Origin: Pseudoips prasinana
Taxonomy: Eukaryota > Arthropoda > Insecta > Lepidoptera > Nolidae
NCBI GenBank assembly: GCA_951640165.1
Contig: OX621263.1
Coordinates: 16,684,001 to 16,748,000 of the forward strand
DNA: 64,000 nt
Reading direction: 5' to 3'
Shown: positions 55,601 through 58,600 of the stretch, piece by piece
Layout of the letters: each line of letters starts with the position of its first letter
Numbering within the stretch: position 1 is the stretch's first letter
Made by a program: the position numbers and the translations under genes
Notes under the pieces: generated by a model
Seen by the model: only the letters and a program-made list of their open reading frames with translations
The model's database searches: none
Told to the model about the DNA's origin: nothing

Positions 55601-58600
55601 TCCCGTTCCATGTACTGCAAGCGACGCTCGTGGAAACAGATCTTGATTATACTCTGTGAATAAAACGAATTTGAAAATTAATTTATTCTCATGATAACCA
55701 CCCAACTTTTTATAATTATATTTTTAGTAGGTTTTTTGGTTATGTAAACTCGAGAAACTGATTTCTCGAGTCATTGAGGCATTTTCTTATCACTGATAGA
55801 CACATTTCTCGAGAATTGTGAATAGTATTAAAAAAAGTAATAGTATTTAAAAAAATATATCGTACATTTATATAAGCAGATGTACTGCACTCAATCTACC
55901 GCTTTTTCTCCCTGCATTGCTTTGGTTCATCCAACGGTTGTCTTGAAGATATTGCTACATTAGCGGCAACACCGACGTTTTATTCATTTATTAAATATTT
56001 TTCATAGGACTTGTCCCTCCCTTTTACCCACCTCTGCAACTCCTGTAAGCCAGGAACAACAGTGGCACACAATGAAATGACACAGAGCGGTGAGGCTCAG
56101 GCATGTCCCGGGGAATCGCGACAACTGTCTTGGATCCCGCAACGAATTTAATCAGAAAGAAACAAGGAGTTCCTCCAGAGCAAAGCGGAAGACAGAATGA
56201 TATAACGAAGCTGGACCTCATAAAACTGGAGAATTGCTACTAGAGACGCCAGCTGCAAAATTACGAAGGATACATTATAAGGGGTCCTATCAAGTGAGCT
56301 GTAATATTCGATACCAATAGTAGGTTTGGCAAAAGAGCGTACAAAAGCGCTTGTTCCGTTTTACTCTCAATACATGAATTTTTTTTCATGTATTGAGTTG
56401 TATACGAACTCGTAGAATAGAAATTGTTGCTTATGGTGTTAGCTATCTAGTCCTGCGAGGTTGTTGGTGTTTATCAAAATAACCCTGTGTATCCGAATAA
56501 CACATAGACTATAATAAAATTTAACGCGGGTAAAACCGCGGGGCACAGCTAGTACACAATACTGGTAAAGCTGCTGATAAACAGTGAATAAAGGAAGATC
56601 TTATCCATCACTGACCTTCAAAATCTTGCCCTTGTAATGTGAGAGGTCTCCCAACTTCTTGAGCTTGACCTCATAGGGCTGTCCTTGGTTCAAGTAGGTG
56701 AGCGTCTCCTCGTTCTGCTTAGTGGCTATAGAGGTGGCTGCCGCCAGGACGTATTGGAACCTGTTTGGATTATAAAAGGAACTATTTAAACAAAAAATAA
56801 CACCGAAGTTCACCATTTTTGTATTCTGAACTAATTATCTATACATATAATAAAATCGTAGGAAAGTCAAAACTGTACATTGAATATTTTTTTTAAAGGA
56901 GACTTGGTGCCTGATCTGCAATCGATATCGAAGCCAAAAATATAGTTTTTAGAATTTTGTCTGTGTGTTTGTTTGTCTGTATGTATGTCCGGGCTAAACT
57001 CAAAAAGTACAGCATGGATTACCTTCAAATTTTGCATGAATGTTGCTAAGAGGTCGGGTCAACATATAGGTTACATATTATCACGCTATCACCTTCGAGG
57101 GAGGAGCTGTGATAATTTATAAAACACAGCTAGTACAGAATAAAGTTTTGATTTATGTATGTTTGTTTGTAATGAATAATAATAATATAATAATATTCTG
57201 GGACATTATTAACACACGGCCATCTGATCCCAAACTAAGCTGAGCTTTTACGATGGAAACCAGATAACTGATATAATACATATACTACTTTTCTTTTGTA
57301 AATACATACTTATACGATTACGGTTAAGAATAACTTTATTTCTCATAAAGAATTGTATACATAATTCACTTACTGAGAAACAATTTTTAAAACTAAGATT
57401 ATGAATTAGGGCGCACAAAGGTACGTATATAAATTTACAATAACAATATTCTTAAGAAAAAGATATATGTGGGTAAGTAAATTACATAACCGGTAAGAAA
57501 CTCAAGTTAAGTTAACCAAGCACAACATGGTTATGTAGTTAATTACACCCAGACTCAGGACAAACAGACATGTTCATGCACACAAATATCTGTCCTGGGT
57601 CTGGCTCTACCGGCTAAGTCGCCGAACATCGATTTCTTAAATGGCGTTCAAATAAATAAAGGTAAAATATAACTTAATCAAACGTTAAACCGGCTTCCAT
57701 GAACAGATGTGGCGTAAATGGTCCCGAATCGATTGTCAACGTTGAAGCCGATTTAACGATTGATTAAATAATTTTTGACCTTTATTTATTTGAACGCCAT
57801 TTAAGAAATCGATGTTCAGGGACTTAGCCGGTAGAGCCCCTGGGTGGGGATCGAACCCCCGACCTGCAGTGTGAAAGGTATTTACCAACCGCGCTAACCG
57901 GCTCGTCAACCTACTTACCTGGTATCATCCTTGAAGCTTGGCTCGGAGCGCTGTTGTACCGGCGAGTGTAGAAAACTGTCCAGGGAACCCACTGGAGAGC
58001 ACATCAGGAGACCAGCATCTGTTACATCACATTAGAAGTAAATATAGTTTACTAGCTGTGCCCCGCGGTTTTACCCGCGTTAAAATTATAAATTATCACA
58101 GTTCCTCCCCCGTATGTGATAGCGTGATAATATGTAGCCTATATGTTGACCCGACCTCTAAGTAATAATCATGCAAAATTTGAAGTAAATCCATGCAGTA
58201 CTTTTTGAGTTTAACCCGGACATACACACAGACAAACAGACAAAAATTCTAATTACTAAATTTTTGGCTTCTTTATCAATTGTAGATCACGCCCCAAGTA
58301 TTCTTTAAAAACAATATTCAATATACAGTTTTGACTTTCCTACGATTTTATTATATGTATAGATTTCCTTGACGAGCATCAGCTTCTCTCTGAGTACTAT
58401 TAACACCAAGCTGCGATCGCCCACCCGTCTGCCAAGCGTGGCGATTATGGCATATCCCCCAATAACAGAACATAATTCATTGGGGGAGATCACTGTCTAT
58501 CATGGACGTCTACCAGCTGGCATGACGATAGTGATGATGGTGATAGATACAGTTAAATTTAAAATATTTAGGAGATGAATATACGTTTTCATGAAGTTAT

